DNA of 11,860 nucleotides from Patescibacteria group bacterium. Lineage in GTDB: Bacteria; Patescibacteriota; Microgenomatia; Daviesbacterales; UBA10151. The stretch spans positions 1 through 11,860 of the forward strand of contig JAHIUE010000072.1 of NCBI GenBank assembly GCA_018817205.1. Direction: 5' to 3'. Made by a program: the position numbers and the translations under genes. The notes beneath the pieces were generated by a model. That model was not told the DNA's origin. It worked only from the letters and a program-made list of their open reading frames with translations, and did not search any database. Shown here piece by piece: positions 11,631-11,860 of this stretch (position 1 is its first letter; each line of letters begins with the position of its first letter).

Positions 11631-11693
11631 TATAGTCCGACCCTTAAAGCGATTTAAGGACTACGTAATTAATCGTAGCTAGTAACAAACGTG

Positions 11694-11860
<167 letters not shown>

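Larger units (their letters stand above)
10892..11693 (+). mobile_element. group I intron in 23S rRNA (L1917 position)
   Basis: The boundaries follow group I rules: the upstream exon ends in U (10891), the intron ends in G (11693), and joining the exons restores helix 69 in register with E. coli. P1 pairs exon GTAACTAT (10884-10891) with guide GTAGTTGT (10908-10915), with the U-G pair at the splice site and an AACC-GAAA-GGTT extension. P3 pairs CTTGGC (10920-10925) with GCCAAG (11596-11601). P7 pairs GACTATA (11588-11594) with TATAGTC (11631-11637). P8 is 11602-11626, P9 is 11642-11659, and P10 pairs GTT (10905-10907) with AAC (11694-11696). The inserted gene lies in the P6 region and runs through the P7, P3 and P8 strands. 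A long imperfect dyad (10959-11013) forms the P6-side stem. Confidence 0.93.

Overview
The window looks like part of a Candidate Phyla Radiation (Patescibacteria) genome, most likely in or near Microgenomates. This is inferred from three things: a 23S rRNA gene split by a group I intron with a LAGLIDADG gene, 16S and 23S genes lying far apart, and short AT-leaning genes with almost no Shine-Dalgarno sites. No taxonomic search was possible. UGA is used as a stop (membrane-protein gene, gap), so the recoded Gracilibacteria/Absconditabacteria code is not indicated.

Layout. Positions 1-122 are the 3' end of 16S rRNA. A structured spacer follows (125-337). Then come two minus-strand genes, a GH37 trehalase (338-1714) and a PlsC-like acyltransferase (1799-2593), and a minus-strand tRNA-Cys (2618-2691). 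A divergent promoter region precedes a plus-strand block: tRNA-Ile(GAT), a NUDIX hydrolase, a GT-C-like membrane protein, pgk, a membrane-anchored surface protein, gap, and a second anchored surface protein (to 8255). A promoter, a leader, tRNA-Ala(TGC) and three heptamer-built palindromes lead into 23S rRNA (about 8781 to the window end). The 23S gene is interrupted after the base equivalent to E. coli U1917 by an 802-nt group I intron (10892-11693) carrying a homing endonuclease gene.

How the parts relate. The usual bacterial order 16S, tRNA-Ile, tRNA-Ala, 23S is kept, but about 8.66 kb and eight protein genes separate the two rRNAs, two of the genes on the opposite strand. The 23S must therefore be transcribed from its own promoter, and a good candidate sits at 8256-8285. 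pgk and gap encode consecutive steps of lower glycolysis. Each is followed by a gene with the same N-terminal membrane anchor and the same leaderless promoter layout.

The most striking signal is not a gene. Two kinds of short repeat run through coding, spacer and rRNA sequence alike. One is arrays with a strict 7-bp period, usually folded into palindromes, found three times before 23S, once inside a 23S helix and twice inside pgk. The other is a hairpin family with a loop of the type GTT..CA closed by CA/TG, found at four 23S helix tips, in intron P8, and between two protein genes, where one copy appears inserted into the loop of another with a TTTA duplication.
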